A stretch of DNA of 8,568 nt from an uncultured Eisenbergiella sp. (GTDB taxonomy: Bacteria > Bacillota > Clostridia > Lachnospirales > Lachnospiraceae). A program made the translations under genes and the position numbers. The notes under the pieces are model-generated. The model saw only the letters and a program-made list of their open reading frames with translations, made no database searches and had not been told where the DNA came from. The stretch is from assembly GCA_948960675.1 (NCBI GenBank), contig CARDPF010000129.1, positions 1-8,568 of the forward strand, written 5' to 3'. Shown here in pieces: positions 6,985 through 8,568 of the stretch (positions within the stretch are counted from its first letter, which is position 1; every line of letters begins with the position of its first letter).

Positions 6985-8166
6985 TTAGTCTCTCTCCACG
7001 ATCGTCGCACAGCCCATGCCGCCGCCGATGCAAAGCGTCGCAAGACCCTTTTTCAAATCCTTCGCTTCCATCTCATGAAGCAGTGTTACCAAAATGCGGC
7101 AGCCGGAAGCGCCCACCGGATGTCCCAGCGCAATGGCGCCGCCGTTGGGATTGAGCTGCTCGTCCGTAAAGCCCAAGTCCCTCTGTACCGCGATGGACTG
7201 CGCTGCAAAAGCCTCATTCGCTTCGATGACATCGAAATCCCCGATCTTCATGCCGGTCTTGTCCATAACTTTCCTGGTCGCCGCCACAGGCCCGATGCCC
7301 ATGATGGAAGGATCCACGCCCGCAAGGGCTCCCGCCACCCAGGTTGCCATGGGCTTCACGCCCAGTTCCTTTGCCTTCTCTTCGCTCATAACCACGATGG
7401 CCGCCGCGCCGTCGTTGATGCCCGACGCATTTCCGGCCGTCACAACGCCGTCTTTCTTAAACGCGGGACGAAGCTTGGCGATTCCCTCTGCGGTCGTACC
7501 GGGACGGGGACCTTCGTCCTTTGTAAAGGAAACGGTCTCTTTCTTCTTTTTCACCTCGACGGGAACGATCTCTTTGTCAAACGCACCGGACTCCTGCGCC
7601 GCAACCGCCTTCTGCTGCGATTTTGCTGCAAACGCATCCAGTTCTTCGCGGGTAATGCCCCACTTCTCGCAGATGTTCTCCGCCGTAATCCCCATATGGT
7701 AATCGTTAAACGCATCCCACAGCGCGTCATGCACCATGGTATCCACCAGCTTGCCGTCGTTCATCCGGTATCCGTAACGGCCCTGCATCACCGCATAGGG
7801 AGCCATGGACATATTCTCCATACCGCCGGCCACTACGATGTCCGCATCCCCTGCTATGATCATCTGCGCCGCCATGTTGACACAGTTCAAACCGGAACCG
7901 CAAACCACGTTGACGGTCACGGCAGGCGTCTCAATCGGAAGTCCCGCCTTGATGGACGACTGGCGCGCAACGTTCTGCCCCTGCCCTGCCTGAATCACGC
8001 ACCCCATATAAACCTGGTCAACCTTATCAGCAGGAATCCCTGCCCTGTTCAACGCCTCCTTAATGACGATTGCACCGAGATCCGCCGCCGGTGTTGTGCT
8101 GAGAGTGCCGCCCATCACGCCGATCGCTGTACGGCAGGCACCTGCTAATACGATTTTCTTAGCCAT
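6985..8166 (-). CDS. thlA: acetyl-CoA C-acetyltransferase (thiolase)
   Basis: It condenses two acetyl-CoA into acetoacetyl-CoA, the entry step of the butyrate pathway. The 393-residue length is standard for biosynthetic thiolase. The nucleophile is C89 in [14 protein letters not shown] (317-323) and [14 protein letters not shown] (342-355, with H349) follow, and the second active-site cysteine is C379 in CIGGGMGC. All active-site loops are intact. In Clostridium acetobutylicum the two equivalent cysteines can form a redox-sensitive disulfide; whether this enzyme does so cannot be told from the sequence. ATG 8166 has GGAGGG (8173-8178) 6 bases upstream. It is the first gene of the operon, preceded by a structured leader of about 270 nt and followed by a 12-bp hairpin before crt. 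The sequence fits short-chain acetoacetyl-CoA thiolases rather than long-chain beta-oxidation thiolases. Confidence 0.98.
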   Translation of the reverse strand: MAKKIVLAGACRTAIGVMGGTLSTTPAADLGAIVIKEALNRAGIPADKVDQVYMGCVIQAGQGQNVARQSSIKAGLPIETPAVTVNVVCGSGLNCVNMAAQMIIAGDADIVVAGGMENMSMAPYAVMQGRYGYRMNDGKLVDTMVHDALWDAFNDYHMGITAENICEKWGITREELDAFAAKSQQKAVAAQESGAFDKEIVPVEVKKKKETVSFTKDEGPRPGTTAEGIAKLRPAFKKDGVVTAGNASGINDGAAAIVVMSEEKAKELGVKPMATWVAGALAGVDPSIMGIGPVAATRKVMDKTGMKIGDFDVIEANEAFAAQSIAVQRDLGFTDEQLNPNGGAIALGHPVGASGCRILVTLLHEMEAKDLKKGLATLCIGGGMGCATIVERD

Positions 8167-8172
8167 GTCTTT

Positions 8173-8178
8173 CCCTCC
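8173..8178 (-). promoter_or_regulatory. thl ribosome binding site
   Basis: GGAGGG lies 6 bases before ATG 8166. It is 13 nt downstream of the closing stem of the structured leader element (ends at 8192), so folding of that element would leave the site single-stranded. Confidence 0.85.
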
Positions 8179-8211
8179 ATTTGAATTTACTATGAAAGCC
8201 CCGACCGGCAG

Positions 8212-8249
8212 CCGGGCATATGGGCAAGCTTGCTTGCACAGATGCCCGG
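8212..8249. repeat. leader hairpin A
   Basis: CCGGGCAT (8212-8219) pairs with ATGCCCGG (8242-8249), 8 bp. After a 4x4 internal loop, GCAAG (8224-8228) pairs with CTTGC (8233-8237) around a tetraloop. A shorter alternative pairs CCCG (8245-8248) with CGGG (8254-8257). Confidence 0.65.
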
Positions 8250-8264
8250 ATATCGGGCGGGCAG

Positions 8265-8310
8265 GCCGGTATGAACAAGCAGGGCGACAGCCCGGATTGT
8301 GAATACCGGC
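8265..8310. repeat. leader hairpin B, highly symmetrical
   Basis: Three nested stems are separated by symmetrical internal loops: GCCGGTAT (8265-8272) with ATACCGGC (8303-8310), ACAA (8275-8278) with TTGT (8297-8300), and GGGC (8282-8285) with GCCC (8290-8293) around a GACA tetraloop. The internal loops are GA/GA and GCA/GGA. Matching spacing on both sides makes chance unlikely and suggests a folded RNA or a decayed palindrome. Confidence 0.7.
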
Positions 8311-8312
8311 GG

Positions 8313-8345
8313 CGGTTGCGTGAGCGCGCCAGCGCGCAGCAACCG
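8313..8345. repeat. leader hairpin C
   Basis: CGGTTGC (8313-8319) pairs with GCAACCG (8339-8345), 7 bp. Inside it GCGCG (8324-8328) pairs with CGCGC (8333-8337) around a CCAG loop. The internal loop is asymmetric (4 bases against 1). Confidence 0.65.
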
Positions 8346-8359
8346 GCTTTCATGTGTGG

Positions 8360-8385
8360 TGGCGCGCCAACAATGGCGCATGCCA
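8360..8385. repeat. leader hairpin D, outside the closing stem
   Basis: TGGC (8360-8363) pairs with GCCA (8382-8385), and GCGCC (8364-8368) with GGCGC (8375-8379), around a 6-base loop AACAAT. There is a 2-base bulge at 8380-8381. The 9-bp stem lies just on the promoter side of the 162-base element and shares its GC-rich character, so it may belong to the same repeat or leader fold. Confidence 0.55.
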
Positions 8386-8414
8386 GTTTAGAAACTTGAA
8401 ATGCATGCTTGGGT

Positions 8415-8432
8415 TTGTTAATTTTTTATCAT
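8415..8432. promoter_or_regulatory. candidate Rex (NADH-sensing repressor) operator
   Basis: TTGTTAA (8415-8421), four T residues, then TTATCAT (8426-8432) match the Rex consensus TTGTTAA-N4-TTAACAA at 12 of 14 positions, with a perfect left half. It would lie about +8 to +25 from the predicted start of the thl operon, a good position for repression. Rex is known to repress butyrate-pathway genes in Clostridium acetobutylicum when NADH is low. The AT-rich setting raises the chance of a fortuitous match. Confidence 0.45.
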
Positions 8433-8446
8433 TTCCCATTGCTTCT

Positions 8447-8475
8447 ATTATATCATAGCCAGCCATACAGGGCAA
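8447..8475 (-). promoter_or_regulatory. predicted sigma-A promoter of the butyrate operon
   Basis: Read on the minus strand, -35 TTGCCC (8470-8475, 4 of 6 matches) and a perfect -10 TATAAT (8447-8452) are separated by 17 bases. TG at 8454-8455, one base before the -10, gives an extended -10. Transcription would begin near 8440, giving a leader of about 270 nt before thl ATG 8166. It is the only strong promoter match I found upstream of thl in this window. Confidence 0.7.
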
Positions 8476-8500
8476 GAAAAATTTCTCCCGCTGCAGGCTA

Positions 8501-8554
8501 CAGGGATAACCCTGGTAACAGTTCAGACAGGTCTGTGCATTTACTGCGCAGACC
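8501..8554. repeat. dyads upstream of the thl promoter
   Basis: Three dyads are crowded here. CAGGG (8501-8505) pairs with CCCTG (8510-8514). CAGAC (8524-8528) and GTCTG (8531-8535) form a compact operator-like palindrome. GGTCTGTGC (8530-8538) can pair with GCGCAGACC (8546-8554) with one G-T pair and a 7-base loop. No T-run follows on either side, so this is not a plain terminator. It could be a regulator-binding region or the end of an upstream transcript beyond the window. Confidence 0.4.
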
Positions 8555-8568
8555 GTGAGAATACGTGG

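Larger units (their letters stand above)
8192..8353. repeat. hairpin-rich element closed by a 9-bp inverted repeat in the thl leader
   Basis: ATGAAAGCC (8192-8200) is the exact complement of GGCTTTCAT (8345-8353). Between them are three consecutive hairpins: 8212-8249, 8265-8310 and 8313-8345. The last shares base 8345 with the closing stem, so one of the two loses a pair. The whole could fold as a four-way junction of 162 bases, either in the thl leader RNA or as DNA cruciforms. It is visibly richer in GC than the AT-rich promoter region beside it. No target-site duplication is obvious at its ends. Either a structured regulatory leader or a REP/MITE-like dispersed repeat inserted between promoter and thl would explain it. 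The stems are all Watson-Crick, so they do not reveal orientation. It does not show T-box specifier or AGGGTGG-type motifs that I can recognise. Confidence 0.6.
8167..8568. other. 402-base region upstream of thl without a convincing gene
   Basis: From left to right this region holds the thl ribosome binding site, a GC-rich element bounded by a 9-bp inverted repeat with internal hairpins, a further hairpin, an AT-rich stretch with a Rex-like site, a promoter and then several dyads up to the window edge. Two short minus-strand open frames (8159-8353 and 8190-8381) cross the GC-rich element but translate to low-complexity Arg/Ala/Ser/Pro/Cys-rich sequence and are not credible genes. One minus-strand frame is open from the window edge (8568) to a stop at 8350 and is discussed among the findings. 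Confidence 0.6.

Noticed and set aside
6970..8148. A 392-codon plus-strand open frame antisense to thl, with similar long antisense frames opposite hbd, crt, bcd and etfA
   Set aside because: These mirror real genes with GC-rich third positions and lack stop codons for that reason. Their translations show no family motifs, and the minus-strand proteins are complete with intact catalytic residues.
8159..8381. Two minus-strand open frames of 63-64 codons crossing the GC-rich leader element
   Set aside because: The translations are Arg/Ala/Ser/Pro/Cys-rich and follow the hairpin sequence; there is no good ribosome binding site, and one runs past the thl start.
8167..8440. T-box or other known riboswitch in the thl leader
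   Set aside because: I found no T-box AGGGTGG core or other motif I can recognise from known riboswitch classes, and no anti-terminator/terminator pair with a U-tract.
8499..8518. Resemblance of CAGGGATAACCCTGGTAAC to a homing-endonuclease (I-SceI-type) recognition site
   Set aside because: Only short blocks match and the order and spacing differ. The simple inverted repeat explains the similarity.
1..8568. CRISPR arrays, tRNA or rRNA genes, transposase genes, prophage genes
   Set aside because: No spaced direct repeats, tRNA-like cloverleaf with conserved T-loop, rRNA segments or transposase/integrase motifs were seen.

Overview
The window carries one complete butyryl-CoA synthesis operon on the minus strand (8166 down to 1990): thl, crt, hbd, bcd, etfB, etfA. 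Upstream of it lies a long, unusually structured leader. On the plus strand, at the left end, is a short two-gene unit that converges on the operon. The protein sequences, GGAGG-type ribosome binding sites, intermediate GC content and operon content point to a butyrate-producing anaerobic Clostridium-class Firmicute, most likely Lachnospiraceae. That taxonomic placement is an inference; no rRNA or other marker is present.

Layout from left to right. 1-230: gene-free DNA with a sigma-A-like promoter (136-164). 231-1214 (+): an APH-fold phosphotransferase. 1265-1903 (+): a six- or seven-helix membrane protein of unknown function. 1937-1976: a perfect 15-bp inverted repeat between the convergent transcripts, probably a bidirectional terminator. 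1990-8166 (-): the butyrate operon. 8167-8568: a 402-base stretch without a convincing gene. It holds the thl ribosome binding site, a 162-base element bounded by a 9-bp inverted repeat and filled with hairpins, a further hairpin, a Rex-like operator and an extended -10 promoter.

The operon takes two acetyl-CoA to butyryl-CoA. Thl condenses them to acetoacetyl-CoA, Hbd reduces this to 3-hydroxybutyryl-CoA, Crt dehydrates it to crotonyl-CoA, and Bcd with EtfAB reduces crotonyl-CoA to butyryl-CoA. In this clade the last step is normally flavin-based electron bifurcation coupled to ferredoxin reduction. All catalytic residues I can check are intact. The final step to butyrate (but, or ptb-buk) is not in the window.

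The enzymes are ordinary. What deserves a second look is non-coding. The roughly 270-nt thl leader can fold as a closed multi-branch structure. An imperfect Rex (NADH-sensing) site sits just downstream of the predicted transcription start. Each gap of 85-98 nt between thl, crt, hbd, bcd and etfB contains dyad symmetry, strongest after thl (perfect 12-bp stem), whereas etfB and etfA, which encode two subunits of one complex, are only 16 nt apart. I see no undescribed protein system here; the leader element is the best candidate for something new.
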